NCBI RefSeq assembly: GCF_030372765.1
Contig: NZ_JAUCMW010000005.1
Coordinates: 180,548 to 244,547 of the forward strand
Reading direction: 5' to 3'
Source: Labilibaculum sp. K2S
GTDB taxonomy: Bacteria > Bacteroidota > Bacteroidia > Bacteroidales > Marinifilaceae
Length of the DNA stretch: 64,000 bases
Made by a program: the position numbers and the translations under genes
Shown: one piece after another, positions 9,091 to 19,572 of the stretch
How the letters are laid out: every line of letters begins with the position of its first letter
Numbering within the stretch: the first letter of the stretch is position 1
The notes under the pieces: generated by a model
Database searches by the model: none
What the model was told of the DNA's origin: nothing
Seen by the model: only the letters and a program-made list of their open reading frames with translations

Positions 9091-10536
9091 ATGAAGTTCA
9101 GAATGTATAATAGATTGTTCGTTTTTCTTGTTGCAATTATATCTTTTGCTGCTTGTGATAAATCAGATACAAAGGATCCAGTACTGACTGTTTCAGCGAA
9201 AGAAATTGTTATTGAAGCAGAAGGCGGAGAGGCGACTTTAACAGTAGACTGTAACGACACATGGAGTGCAAATAATTCTGCCTCATGGTTACAGTTAAGT
9301 CAATCGTCCGGTGCTATCAACACCGCTGCCATTGTATTATCAACAGAAGTTAATAATACTGGACTTACCCGTTCTACCATCTTGGTTATAAACTCAACAA
9401 ATGGACAATCACGCAGAGTTACAGTTTCTCAGGCTAGCATGATATTCCAAACCTACAATATATCACCTAAAGCACCAGATGCAACAGGAATGGAGAGTAC
9501 AGCAACTGAAATAATTGCGAATATAAAAGTAGGGATAAACATTGGTAATACATTTGAGTTAACTACGTGGGCTCAAGCAGATCCTTCTGAAGCTTTTATT
9601 GACTTAATCAAAGCGAGTGGGTTTAATGCAGTTCGCATTCCTGGCGGCTTTGGCCAACGTGCAGACCAGGAAACTGCCAAAATTGACGTTGAATATATGG
9701 CAAGGGTGAAAAAAGTGGTACAATGGTGTGTCAACAGGGATATGTATGTGTTATTGAATATCCATTGGGACGGTGGATGGCTTGAACAAAACTGTACAAT
9801 TCAGAAACAAGATTCTGTTAATGCCAAGCAAAAGGCTTACTGGGAGCAAATTGCTACAGAAATGCGCGATTTTGATGAGCATTTAATGTTTGCCAGTGCT
9901 AATGAGCCAAGCGTTGAGAATGCTGAGGAGAATGACGTGCTGATGTCGTACCATCAATCATTCATCAATGCAGTACGTTCTACAGGTGGGCGAAATACTT
10001 ATCGTACATTAGTCATTCAAGGTCATACTGATTTATCGACTCCCGATAAATTCCCAACTGACCCAACAGCAGATCGTATTGTATATGAGTGGCACAATTA
10101 TACACCAAGTAGTTTTACTCTGTTGTATGATGATAAGGCTGACGGAGGCTGGGATAATGTTCGTTTTTATTGGGGAGAGGGTAATCATTATACCGAAAGT
10201 ACGGGAATTGATAGAAATTGTGGTTACGGCGAAGAGGCTGAATTATTAGAAGGATATCAACACATTAAAACAGCATATATTGATCAAGGTATTCCATGTT
10301 TAATGGGCGAATTTAGTAGCCAAAGGTTTAACGAAAGCTCAAAATTTGTTCCGGAAAATATGGAAAAATACAATCAATCAGTTGATGACTGGTACACGTT
10401 TAATACTAGGGAATGTAAAGCTATTGGCGGAGCTCCATTTGTTTGGGATACAGGTGGCTTGCTTGATAGGGAAGGTACTGGTGTTAGAGACCAGCGTACG
10501 CTAGATGCTATTATGGCAGGGCTAAACGCTAACTAA
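9091..10536 (+). CDS. BACON-GH5 surface endo-glucanase (probable endo-xyloglucanase)
   Basis: 481 aa. A lipoprotein signal peptide (FAAC, Cys22) is followed by DKSD, predicting surface exposure. A BACON domain spans about 31-115 (WSANNSASWLQLS, RRVTVSQAS), then a GH5 clan-A catalytic domain from about 145. Visible motifs are NIGNTFE, GFNAVRIPGG, VLLNIHWDGGW and ANEPS with the acid/base Glu272. WHNYTP and MGEFSS (nucleophile Glu407) follow. The BACON-GH5 pairing beside an SGBP-B protein mirrors the backbone-cutting enzyme of xyloglucan PULs. The motif ANEPSV differs from the usual MNEPR of GH5_4, so subfamily and substrate (xyloglucan, mixed-linkage glucan or mannan) are not fixed. It is a paralogue of the GH5 at 49718. 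Confidence 0.85.
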   Translation: MKFRMYNRLFVFLVAIISFAACDKSDTKDPVLTVSAKEIVIEAEGGEATLTVDCNDTWSANNSASWLQLSQSSGAINTAAIVLSTEVNNTGLTRSTILVINSTNGQSRRVTVSQASMIFQTYNISPKAPDATGMESTATEIIANIKVGINIGNTFELTTWAQADPSEAFIDLIKASGFNAVRIPGGFGQRADQETAKIDVEYMARVKKVVQWCVNRDMYVLLNIHWDGGWLEQNCTIQKQDSVNAKQKAYWEQIATEMRDFDEHLMFASANEPSVENAEENDVLMSYHQSFINAVRSTGGRNTYRTLVIQGHTDLSTPDKFPTDPTADRIVYEWHNYTPSSFTLLYDDKADGGWDNVRFYWGEGNHYTESTGIDRNCGYGEEAELLEGYQHIKTAYIDQGIPCLMGEFSSQRFNESSKFVPENMEKYNQSVDDWYTFNTRECKAIGGAPFVWDTGGLLDREGTGVRDQRTLDAIMAGLNAN

Positions 10537-10611
10537 AAGGCAATGATTTTAAGGTTGCAGGTAATGAGCATTTTTGTTTTTTCAATATCTGCAATGAAAG
10601 AATAACACTTC

Positions 10612-10646
10612 AATCGGCCGTAGGAAATTTATTCTTACGGCCGATT
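10612..10646. terminator. Strong hairpin after the first GH5
   Basis: A perfect 11-bp GC-rich stem, AATCGGCCGTA (10612-10622) with TACGGCCGATT (10636-10646), has a 13-nt loop. It lies 76 bp after the GH5 stop and between convergent reading frames. No poly-T tract follows, so it may be a bidirectional or processing hairpin rather than a textbook terminator. Confidence 0.55.
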
Positions 10647-10688
10647 TAAATATAGGTGGTTTTATAATGTGAATGATTCAGATTAAGT

Positions 10689-11100
<412 letters not shown>

Positions 11101-11243
11101 TAAAACCTAACAGACTAGTAGATTACTGCTGATCAAGTGCAACTAATAGCAGTAAAGAGCGATGGTTGTATGATACATAATAATGTATCTCTAGATTATT
11201 ATAATTCTCATTAATAGTACGGAATTGTATAAATAAGTTTGAG

Positions 11244-11284
11244 GCTGACTGAATTTTTTTATAGAAGAATCAGTCAGCTTTTTT
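11244..11284 (+). terminator. Intrinsic terminator
   Basis: GCTGACTGA (11244-11252) and TCAGTCAGC (11270-11278) form a perfect 9-bp stem, with TTTTTTGTTTTG following immediately. This is the best textbook terminator in the window. No intact + strand gene ends just upstream, so it probably belonged to a lost gene or to the insertion relic. Confidence 0.75.
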
Positions 11285-11595
11285 GTTTTGTGGGATTATT
11301 CCTTCAGTTTATCCTTGATAATTTTATCCTTAAAGCAGAAATAAATATGCAGTTAGTTTCAAATTTAAACAAACACTATTTACTCTGAGAGTTGCTGTTA
11401 AATATCAAAATAATGGAAATAATACATTTATACACCCTTTGTAAAACATGGAGTCCCATGGGAGTTTGGGGAATACGATATATTTGAATTATCGTTTATT
11501 TGAAGTATACATGTGTGTAGTGTTCTGGGTGAAAGGATTTAGGAGTCACTAGATTACAGTCGCTTATGATAAAAATTGTAAAATATGATAATGTA
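11285..11595. promoter_or_regulatory. Intergenic segment with candidate regulatory sites
   Basis: No gene seen. It holds CATTTATACACCCTTTGTAA (11425-11444), related to the motif upstream of susC, then a perfect 10-bp palindrome TCCCATGGGA (11454-11463). TATATTTG at 11479-11486 fits the Bacteroidota -7 element TAnnTTTG. A -33 TTTG at the normal distance was not found. This probably drives the operon that begins with the broken gene at 11596 and the GH3 at 11978. Confidence 0.4.
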
Positions 11596-11760
11596 ATGAG
11601 AAAGACCTGTACAAAAGTGATGTTGTTGATTGTATTTACTTTCTTTTTAAACCCCTTCTCCGAAGCGCAGGAATTGTATGTTGGAGCCAACTATCATCCG
11701 CATGATGATAAAAATATTGAGAAAATTAAAAGTGACCATAGGGGTAGATTAGAGGATTAA
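11596..11760 (+). pseudogene. N-terminal stub of a secreted glycoside hydrolase
   Basis: From the ATG at 11596 the product has a clear signal peptide (MRKTCTKVMLLIVFTFFLNP, cleaved near SEAQ). ELYVGANYHPHDDKN and IEKIKSD follow, then nonsense and a stop. 'YVGANYHPHDDKN-x-EKI' resembles the start of the catalytic domain of GH42-type or related clan-A beta-galactosidases. Only about 40 mature residues remain, so it cannot be active. The rest was deleted; the following 190 bp carry unrelated coding-like pieces. The family assignment is tentative. Confidence 0.6.
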
Positions 11761-11777
11761 TTAAGAAATTATTCATT

Positions 11778-11946
11778 ATGAAGAGAATAATATTCAACCT
11801 GATTAACCGGGAGCCTGTCGCCCATGCCTTGCATAAATATGTTGGGTCTGTGGATGCTCTTGATTTTGTAAAATATACTTTACTCTATAGGAGAAGGTGC
11901 AGTGAAATTTAAGAATTTAAAATATACCCCAATTGCAAATCCATAA
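11778..11946 (+). pseudogene. Coding-like fragments of unknown or lost genes
   Basis: Two short pieces in different frames. 11778-11912 reads MKRIIFNLINREPVAHALHK and on to a stop (44 aa, not recognised). Overlapping it, 11890-11946 reads GEGAVKFKNLKYTPIANP and a stop, resembling the C-terminus of a secreted sugar-binding or hydrolase domain. Together with the stub at 11596 they look like the remnants of two or three genes joined by deletions. Confidence 0.35.
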
Positions 11947-11977
11947 TCATTTATAGGTGTTAATAAATTTTAAACAG

Positions 11978-14578
11978 ATGAATACAATAAAGATAAAAAT
12001 TTTGATTGCATTAGGGTTTTTGCTAGTTATGAACGTAAAAGCCCAATTGCCATATCAAAATCACAATTTAAGCTCAGAAGAACGTGCTGCGGATTTAATA
12101 TCACGTTTAATATTACAGGAAAAATCTGTGCTGATGTGTGATGAATCGGAAGCTATTCCTCATTTGGGGATAAGAAAATTCAATTGGTGGAGCGAAGGGT
12201 TGCATGGTATCCGGTATGGACATAATGTATCAGTCTTTCCTCAATCAATAGGCATGGCGGCATCATTTGACGATAAACTGGTTTACGATGTTTTCAATGC
12301 TGTTTCAGATGAGTTTCGTGCCAAATACCATGAGGCTAGACGTAACGGACAGGAAAATAGCAAGTTTGGAAGCTTGTCTGTTTGGACACCTAACGTAAAT
12401 ATATTTCGTGATCCGCGTTGGGGTCGTGGACAGGAAACATATGGCGAGGATCCTTACTTGACCTCTCGCATTGGAATTTCTGTTGTAGATGGTTTGCAAG
12501 GCCCGGCAGATTCGAGATACAAAAAACTTTTGGCATGTGCCAAGCATTTTGCAGTTCATTCAGGCCCGGAATGGAGTCGTCATACGTTAAATATTAACGA
12601 TGTGAACCAGCGTGATTTGTGGGAGACCTATTTGCCCGCCTTCAAAGCGTTGGTGCAACAAGCCGATGTGCGAGAAGTAATGTGTGCCTATCAACGCTTG
12701 GATGATGAACCTTGTTGCGGAAGTACACGCTTACTACAGAAAATACTTCGTGATGAGTGGGGTTTTAAATACCTGGTGGTATCTGATTGTGGTGCAATTG
12801 GTGATTTTCATAGCAGCCATAAAGTTTCGTCGGATAATATTCATGCAGCAGCAAAAGGCGTTTTGGCTGGAACCGATGTAGAGTGTGGATGGGGTTATGA
12901 CTATGCTAAATTGCCAGAAGCTGTAGAAAGAGGCTTGATAGCTGAGAAGGAAATAGATCAACATTTAAAAAACGTTTTAGTCGGGCGTTTCGATTTAGGT
13001 GAAATGGACGATGATTCTTTAGTTTCATGGTCTAAAATCCCCATGTCGGTAGTTGATTCTAAACAGCATCAGGAATTAGCCCTTATGATGGCTCGGGAGT
13101 CAATGACATTACTCCAAAATAAAAACAACATCCTTCCATTGTCTAAATCGGTAAAGAAAATTGCTGTCATTGGGCCAAATGCCGATGATGAACCTATGTT
13201 ATTGGGCAATTATAACGGTTTTCCATCCGCTATTACTACTATTTTAGAAGGTGTTAAATCAAAACTTCCTGCAAATAAAATATTCTACGACAAAGGTTGC
13301 GATTTGATAGAAGACATGATTACTCAAAGCCTTTTCGAGAATTGCTCCTTTGATGGAAAAGCTGGTATGAAAGCTACCTATTGGAATAACAAAGAGTTTA
13401 AGGGCGATGCAGTGACACAAGAACAGATTGTAAATCCGATACAGTTAACTGCTGCGGGTCAAAATCAATTTAGTCGTGGAGTAAATCTTAAAGGTTTCTC
13501 TGGAAAATATGAAGCGGTTTACCATGCTAATAAATCGGAGGAAATAGTTTTAAGATTGGAATTTGGCGGAAAATGCGATGTGATCGTAAACAACGAAACC
13601 TTGTTTTCAAAAGAATTATGGCAATTAGCGCCAATCAGGCTTCCTTTTAAGGTTGAAAAAGGGAAAGACTACAAGATCGAAGTTAAATATTCAGCTGTTA
13701 ACGATGGGGTAGAGGCAAGTCTTAAGCTAAATATAGGTAGGGAGATTCCGGTGAATTATACCGAATTGATAGACAAACTGAAAGGAATAGATGAGGTGAT
13801 TTTTGTTGGTGGAATATCTCCCAAATTGGAGGGCGAAGAGATGCCGATAGAGTTTCATGGCTTTAAAGGAGGAGACCGCACCAATATTGAGCTTCCTGCT
13901 TCACAACGCAAATGCCTTCAGGCTCTTAAAAAAGCAGGTAAAAAAGTGGTATTTGTGAATTGTTCCGGTTCCGCGATGGCCTTAACGCCCGAAACCGAAA
14001 GTTGCGATGCCATATTGCAGGCTTGGTATGGTGGGCAATCGGGAGGTCAGGCTGTGGCCGATGTTCTTTTTGGCGATTACAATCCTTCAGGTAAGTTGCC
14101 TGTAACATTCTATAAAAATTCGGATTATCTGGGCGATTTTGAAGATTATTCCATGAAAGGCCGTACATACCGCTTTATGGATGATGCCCTCTTTCCTTTT
14201 GGCTATGGTTTAAGCTATACAACCTTTAAAATTGGAGAAGCCAAGCTGAGTTCATCAAGCCTAAATGTTGGTGAAGCTACTAAAATAACCATACCGGTAA
14301 TCAATGCTGGTAAAACTACTGGCGCCGAAGTTTTGCAAGTGTATATCCATAAAGTGAATGACATAGATGGCCCTATTAAAACCTTACGGGCATTTAAACG
14401 CATTGAATTAGTTGCTGGTAGAACAGAGCCGATAACCATTGATTTACCTTCAGCCTCTTTTGAATTTTTCGATTGGACACAACGAAAAATGATGGTAACT
14501 CCCGGAGAATATGAGGTCTTTTACGGAAATAGTTCAGATTCAAAAGATCTGAAAATGGTTAAAATCACTATTCAATAA
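11978..14578 (+). CDS. GH3 exo-glycosidase with inserted PA14 domain (beta-glucosidase/beta-xylosidase type)
   Basis: 866 aa from the ATG at 11978; an upstream GTG at 11957 would spoil the signal peptide. The signal peptide ends near VKAQ. The (beta/alpha)8 N-domain shows FNWWSEGLHGI, RDPRWGRGQETYGEDP and KHFAVHSGPE. The nucleophile Asp270 is in VVSDCGAIGD. The C-domain contains a PA14 insertion (about 461-595, starting near KATYWNNKEFKG). A fibronectin-III-like end follows (LFPFGYGLSYTTF). It is probably periplasmic, removing terminal beta-linked glucose or xylose. FNWWSEGLHG resembles the beta-xylosidase-like branch, so the sugar is uncertain. It is followed after 2 bp by GH2, so the two are co-transcribed. 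Confidence 0.9.
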   Translation: MNTIKIKILIALGFLLVMNVKAQLPYQNHNLSSEERAADLISRLILQEKSVLMCDESEAIPHLGIRKFNWWSEGLHGIRYGHNVSVFPQSIGMAASFDDKLVYDVFNAVSDEFRAKYHEARRNGQENSKFGSLSVWTPNVNIFRDPRWGRGQETYGEDPYLTSRIGISVVDGLQGPADSRYKKLLACAKHFAVHSGPEWSRHTLNINDVNQRDLWETYLPAFKALVQQADVREVMCAYQRLDDEPCCGSTRLLQKILRDEWGFKYLVVSDCGAIGDFHSSHKVSSDNIHAAAKGVLAGTDVECGWGYDYAKLPEAVERGLIAEKEIDQHLKNVLVGRFDLGEMDDDSLVSWSKIPMSVVDSKQHQELALMMARESMTLLQNKNNILPLSKSVKKIAVIGPNADDEPMLLGNYNGFPSAITTILEGVKSKLPANKIFYDKGCDLIEDMITQSLFENCSFDGKAGMKATYWNNKEFKGDAVTQEQIVNPIQLTAAGQNQFSRGVNLKGFSGKYEAVYHANKSEEIVLRLEFGGKCDVIVNNETLFSKELWQLAPIRLPFKVEKGKDYKIEVKYSAVNDGVEASLKLNIGREIPVNYTELIDKLKGIDEVIFVGGISPKLEGEEMPIEFHGFKGGDRTNIELPASQRKCLQALKKAGKKVVFVNCSGSAMALTPETESCDAILQAWYGGQSGGQAVADVLFGDYNPSGKLPVTFYKNSDYLGDFEDYSMKGRTYRFMDDALFPFGYGLSYTTFKIGEAKLSSSSLNVGEATKITIPVINAGKTTGAEVLQVYIHKVNDIDGPIKTLRAFKRIELVAGRTEPITIDLPSASFEFFDWTQRKMMVTPGEYEVFYGNSSDSKDLKMVKITIQ

Positions 14579-14580
14579 AT

Positions 14581-17037
14581 ATGAATCTTATAAAATCACA
14601 AGTATTAATTTTTATATTTTCTCTACTGTTTTTATTGGTTGAAGGAAACGCTCAGGTTTTACAACAGACCAATGTTTCAAAAAGAGTCAGGCTAAATTTT
14701 GATTTCAACTGGCAGTTCCACAAAGGCGACATAGCTATGAAGCTTGTTGTTAGAGTCGGTCAAGGAGGTATAACTGATATTAATGTCCCAATTATTCAGA
14801 AGAAAGATACCGTTATCGACTATACGAATTTTAGGAGTAGCACATCAATGTTACCGGCCGATTGGAAAACGGTAAACCTTCCTCACGACTGGTGTATCGA
14901 AGGAGACTTCGTTCATGACGATTATTTGGGAAGTCAGCCATCTGCTAGTGGATATTTACCTGTCGGTGTAGGAGTTTATAGGAAGGAATTTGAAATACCT
15001 GAATTGGACAAAGGAAAGAAAATATCCATTGAATTTGACGGGATATTCAGAAATAGCACCGTTTGGGTAAACGGTCATCTTATGGGGACTCACTTAAGCG
15101 GTTATACGCCATCAAACTATGACCTTAGCGATGTTTTGCGTTATGGCAATGAAGGAAAAAATGTGATTTTGGTAAAGGTGGATGCTACACAGCCTGAAGG
15201 CTGGTGGTACGAAGGCTGTGGTATTTATAGGCATGTATGGCTAGTTAAAACCGACAGGCTGCATGTTGCAAGATTTGGTACATATATTACCACGCCCACG
15301 ATTTCTGATGCAGAAGCAGATGTAAGTATTAAAACAACATTGAAAAATGAATACAAAACTGCTAAAAACGTTACTCTTGTTTCTAAAATAGTAGACAAAA
15401 AAGGTTTTGTGTTTGATACTGAAACTTCTACTCTATCAATCTCTCCATTCGATCAGATTGAAGTATCTCAAACAGGTGCAATTAAAAAACCTTTGCTTTG
15501 GTCGCCCGAAACACCAAACCTGTATAAAGTACTTACCGAAGTTGTTGAAAATGGCAATATTGTAGATGCTTATGAAACTACTTTTGGAGTGCGAACTGTT
15601 GAAATTAACAAGAATGGTGTATTTCTTAATGGCAAACTTTATCCTGTAAAAGGAACTTGTAACCATCAGGATTTTGCAGGCATAGGGGTTGCACTTCCCA
15701 ATAAAATAAATTGGTACAAATTAAAGGTACTTAAAGAAATGGGAAGCAATGGTTATAGATGTACACATCACATGCCGACCCCTGAAGTACTTGATATGTG
15801 CGATAGTATCGGTATGCTGGTACTCGATGAAAACCGCCACTTGTCAAGTAGTGAAGAAGGATTAAAGGATTTGTCTGCCATGCTTTATCGCGATCGCAAC
15901 CATCCTTCGATATTCATGTGGAGCTTGGAGAATGAAGAAGCAATGCAGGGGACTGTAATGGGTGCCCGAATTATGCAAACAATGGTTAATACAGCCCACA
16001 AGATCGACCCTGCTCGAAAAGTCACTGCGGCTATGAATCATGCTCGCAATGAGGGAGGGTATGGCGATGTCCTGGATGTTGTAGGTTATAATTATGGCGA
16101 CAAGCAATTGGCGTATGTAAAAGATAAAGAGAATCACCCTGACCGCGTTATGTTTTGTACCGAAGGGACAAGCTTTGTTTCGACCCGTGGCGAATATGAG
16201 AATAGTTGGTGGAAACATTTATGTTCAAACTCAATTTTATGGCAACCCGGTTGGGGGCCTTATCCGGGAGAAGATTGGGCTGATATAGTTAAGTATCCCT
16301 ATCTAGGTGGTTTATTTGTTTGGACAGCGTTCGATTATCGTGGAGAACCAACGCCATTTTCGTGGCCTAGTGTATCCTCTCAATTTGGTTTTTTGGATGT
16401 TTGTGGATTTCCAAAAGACGGCTATTATGCTTACAAATCGGCTTGGACTGATATTCCGACTGTACATATTTTTCCACATTGGAATTGGGCCGGCAAAGAA
16501 GGAGACAGCATCAAAGTACACTGTTACACCAATTGTGATGAAGTTGAATTATTCCTTAATGGCAAAAGTATAGGAAAGCAAAAAGCAGTTCCTTATACAA
16601 AACTGATTTGGCCACTGATATATAAACCCGGAAAACTAGAAGCTCGTGGTTACAAAGCTGGAAAACTGGTAACCAAAGATATTGTGGCAACTACCAAAGC
16701 ACCTGAACAGGTTGCTTTAAATAGCGATGTTAGCACCCTAAAAGCTGATGGTTGCGATGTGGCAATAATAAAGGTGTCTATTAAAGATGCCAAAGGCAGG
16801 GTAGTGCCAACAGCCGACAATCTGGTGAAGTTCTTGATTGAAGGACCAGGTAAAATAATTGGTGTAGCCAACGGCAATCCTAATAGCCACGAACGCGATA
16901 AAGTTAGTCAACGTATGGCTTTCAACGGGTATTGTTTGGTTCTTGTTCAATCGGATAAAAAGGATGGTGAAATCAGGTTAAAAGCAATATCAGAAAATCT
17001 AAAAGCAACAGAAGTCGTTATTGTAACTGTTAAGTAG
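14581..17037 (+). CDS. GH2 beta-galactosidase-type enzyme
   Basis: 818 aa. The signal peptide ends near GNAQ. GH2 sugar-binding domain (NLPHDWCIEGDF, GVGVYRKEFEIP, WWYEGCGIYRHVWL), immunoglobulin-like domain, then the TIM barrel. The acid/base Glu452 is in MWSLENEEA and the nucleophile Glu528 in MFCTEGTSF. A DUF4982-like and beta-sandwich C-terminus (VELFLNGKSIG, FLIEGPGKIIGVANG) follows. Related in layout to the GH2 at 23859. Note the acid/base context LENEE instead of the usual GNE. It starts 2 bp after the GH3 and ends 17 bp before the GH78. Exact sugar specificity cannot be read from sequence. Confidence 0.88.
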   Translation: MNLIKSQVLIFIFSLLFLLVEGNAQVLQQTNVSKRVRLNFDFNWQFHKGDIAMKLVVRVGQGGITDINVPIIQKKDTVIDYTNFRSSTSMLPADWKTVNLPHDWCIEGDFVHDDYLGSQPSASGYLPVGVGVYRKEFEIPELDKGKKISIEFDGIFRNSTVWVNGHLMGTHLSGYTPSNYDLSDVLRYGNEGKNVILVKVDATQPEGWWYEGCGIYRHVWLVKTDRLHVARFGTYITTPTISDAEADVSIKTTLKNEYKTAKNVTLVSKIVDKKGFVFDTETSTLSISPFDQIEVSQTGAIKKPLLWSPETPNLYKVLTEVVENGNIVDAYETTFGVRTVEINKNGVFLNGKLYPVKGTCNHQDFAGIGVALPNKINWYKLKVLKEMGSNGYRCTHHMPTPEVLDMCDSIGMLVLDENRHLSSSEEGLKDLSAMLYRDRNHPSIFMWSLENEEAMQGTVMGARIMQTMVNTAHKIDPARKVTAAMNHARNEGGYGDVLDVVGYNYGDKQLAYVKDKENHPDRVMFCTEGTSFVSTRGEYENSWWKHLCSNSILWQPGWGPYPGEDWADIVKYPYLGGLFVWTAFDYRGEPTPFSWPSVSSQFGFLDVCGFPKDGYYAYKSAWTDIPTVHIFPHWNWAGKEGDSIKVHCYTNCDEVELFLNGKSIGKQKAVPYTKLIWPLIYKPGKLEARGYKAGKLVTKDIVATTKAPEQVALNSDVSTLKADGCDVAIIKVSIKDAKGRVVPTADNLVKFLIEGPGKIIGVANGNPNSHERDKVSQRMAFNGYCLVLVQSDKKDGEIRLKAISENLKATEVVIVTVK

Positions 17038-17054
17038 GTTAAAAAGAAATCTCC

Positions 17055-19502
17055 ATGAAAAAAGAAAATCCAATTCGTCCTCTTTTTGTGAATATAATGA
17101 TACTTCTCTTTTTTCTGTCACTAAATATTAGTGCACAGAAAAAGAGTGTATCTCATACTAGTACCGGACTTTTGGCACAACAGGTGACAGAAGTCAATCT
17201 TGAATTACCACGCAAACCCTGGACTGCAAAATGGATTTCATATCCCGATAATTCAAATACGGATTATGGAGTTTATTTATTCAGAAAAGAAATTTCAATT
17301 GATGCAGTACCTGACAAATTTATTATTCATGTATCGGCAGACAATCGCTACAAACTATATATCAATGGTGTATGCGTTTGTAACGGCCCTGCCAGAAGTC
17401 ATTTGTTCAAATGGAATTTCGAAAGTATAGATATTTCATCTTATCTTCATTCTGGAAAAAATATTATTTCTTCAATAGTATGGAATTTTGCATGGCATCG
17501 TCCTTTAGCTCAGATTTCGGGGCAAACAGGATTTATCATTCAGGGAAATACGAAAGAAGAGAATATTATTAACTCAGATAACAGTTGGGTTGTATTTAAA
17601 GATATTGCCTATAAGCCTCTTCCGGTAAATTTAAAACAATATTATGCTGCCGGAGCCGGCGAGGAGTTCAATTGTGAAAAGCATCGGTGGGACTGGATGG
17701 ATAATGAATTTAATGCAACAGGGTGGAAACAAGCTCAGCTGGTGGAAAACGGTAAACCTCTTGGTTGTATGGGTGAATGGGGAGAGCCTTCAATCCATTT
17801 GCTTTCGCAAAGACAAATACCTTTCATGGAAGAAAAGGAACAGCGTTTTTTTAAAGTTCGCCGTTCTGATATTACCAACATTCCGGAAAGTTTCCTGATG
17901 GGCAAAACACCTATCACTATTGCAGTAAATTCGAAAGTAAAATTGCTTATTGACCAAAATGTATTGACAACTGCATATCCTGTACTAAATTTCTCGAAAG
18001 GATGGAAAAGCACAATAAAACTTACTTATGCAGAAAGCTTATTTGATAGTATTGGAAATAAGGGTAACCGTAATAACATTGAAAACAAACAAATATACGG
18101 CAACTCCGATCTTATAATTTGTGACGGGTCAAACAACCGGATATTCCAAACGTTGTGGTGGCGGACCTTCAGATACATTGAAATGGAGATTCAAACGAAA
18201 GATGAACCGCTTGTTTTGAATGATTTCTATAGTATTTTTTCAGCATACCCTTTCGAAGAAAAGGCATCGTTTTCTTGTGATAATCCTCAGTTTAGTGAAA
18301 TTTGGAATGTTGGCTGGCGTACCCAACGCTTATGTGCGAACGAAACTTTTTTTGATTGCCCATATTACGAGCAACTTCAATACATTGGCGATGCCCGGAT
18401 TCAGGCATTGGTATCGACTTATGTTTCAGGAGATTCACGCTTGACTAAAAATGCAATTTCCGTTTTACACGATTCACAATTGCCAATTGGCATAACACAA
18501 AGCCGGTTCCCAAGTAACCAAACCCAAATTATTCCAACCTTTTCGCTGGTTTGGGTTACAATGGTTTATGATTATTGGATGCTAAATGACGATTCTACTT
18601 TTGTGAAATCAATGATTCCCGGCATGCAGGAAACACTCAACTGGTTTAGAAACCGCATTGACTCAAGTGGTATGTTAGGTGCTGTTGAGTGGTGGGATTT
18701 TGTAGATTGGACCTATTCAAAAGGTTGGGATAATGGTAATCCGCCTGCTGCGCATACCGGCAATTCGTCTATACTCAGTTTACAATATGTATACACATTG
18801 GAAAAAGCAACAGAAGTTTTCGATGCTTACAAAATGCATGACATGGCTGTTGAATATAGAAATTTGGCGGATAAGATTAAGAAAGCTGTTTTTTCAACAT
18901 GCTTCGATTCGAATAAAGGATTAATTGCTGATTCGCCTGAAAAAAACACATTTAGTCAACATGCTAATGTTTTGGCTATTTTAACCAATACATTTCCCAA
19001 AACAACGGATAAAGCTAAACTAGTTAGTGATCTTCTCAACGACAAAGATTTGGCACAATGTACTTTGTATTTCAAATTTTACTTGATCGAAGCACTTGAG
19101 AAAGCCGGGCAGGCCGACCAATTTACAGCATCTTTAACTCCTTGGGAAAAAATGGTGGATACCGGTTTAACTACTTTTGCCGAGACACCCGATCCAGCAC
19201 GTTCCGATTGTCATGCATGGAGTGCCTCGCCGGTTTATTACTTCTTATCTTTGGTAAGTGGTATTAAACCTGCCTCATCAGGTTTTAAAACCGTAAGGAT
19301 AGAACCTAAGTTTGGAAATTTGAAAAATATCGATGCCACCATGCCACATAAGCTGGGAGCTATTCATGTTAAGTTGCAAAAAGATAAAAATAGCCTTCGT
19401 GGAGAAGTGGATTTACCAGCTAATTTAGGTGGGGTTTTCATTTGGAATGGCGTTCAAAAGCAATTGAAAGATGGAGTAAATAAGATTGATATTAAGAATT
19501 GA
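17055..19502 (+). CDS. GH78-type alpha-L-rhamnosidase
   Basis: 815 aa. A signal peptide (LNISAQ) is followed by an N-terminal beta-sandwich (KWISYPDNSNTDYGVYLFRK, RYKLYINGVCVCNGPARSHL) typical of bacterial alpha-L-rhamnosidases. The (alpha/alpha)6 barrel has the acidic motif FDCPYYEQLQYIGDAR (Asp434, Glu439, Asp446), aligned with the family's DCPxRxE...GDA active site, then ETPDPARSDCHAWSASP. The RDE part of the motif is YYE here, so activity should not be assumed. Rhamnose is not part of xyloglucan; the enzyme points to pectic or mixed substrates. Same operon as the GH2 before it. Confidence 0.8.
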   Translation: MKKENPIRPLFVNIMILLFFLSLNISAQKKSVSHTSTGLLAQQVTEVNLELPRKPWTAKWISYPDNSNTDYGVYLFRKEISIDAVPDKFIIHVSADNRYKLYINGVCVCNGPARSHLFKWNFESIDISSYLHSGKNIISSIVWNFAWHRPLAQISGQTGFIIQGNTKEENIINSDNSWVVFKDIAYKPLPVNLKQYYAAGAGEEFNCEKHRWDWMDNEFNATGWKQAQLVENGKPLGCMGEWGEPSIHLLSQRQIPFMEEKEQRFFKVRRSDITNIPESFLMGKTPITIAVNSKVKLLIDQNVLTTAYPVLNFSKGWKSTIKLTYAESLFDSIGNKGNRNNIENKQIYGNSDLIICDGSNNRIFQTLWWRTFRYIEMEIQTKDEPLVLNDFYSIFSAYPFEEKASFSCDNPQFSEIWNVGWRTQRLCANETFFDCPYYEQLQYIGDARIQALVSTYVSGDSRLTKNAISVLHDSQLPIGITQSRFPSNQTQIIPTFSLVWVTMVYDYWMLNDDSTFVKSMIPGMQETLNWFRNRIDSSGMLGAVEWWDFVDWTYSKGWDNGNPPAAHTGNSSILSLQYVYTLEKATEVFDAYKMHDMAVEYRNLADKIKKAVFSTCFDSNKGLIADSPEKNTFSQHANVLAILTNTFPKTTDKAKLVSDLLNDKDLAQCTLYFKFYLIEALEKAGQADQFTASLTPWEKMVDTGLTTFAETPDPARSDCHAWSASPVYYFLSLVSGIKPASSGFKTVRIEPKFGNLKNIDATMPHKLGAIHVKLQKDKNSLRGEVDLPANLGGVFIWNGVQKQLKDGVNKIDIKN

Positions 19503-19572
19503 AAATCGAGAATAGAACAACGCAAAGAAAACGTATAATAAACTAATATCATTATAATAATTCAATAAAGTC

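Noticed and set aside
15862..16218. 118-aa minus-strand frame inside GH2
   Set aside because: Shadow of a strongly coding GH2 catalytic region; no independent start context or family.
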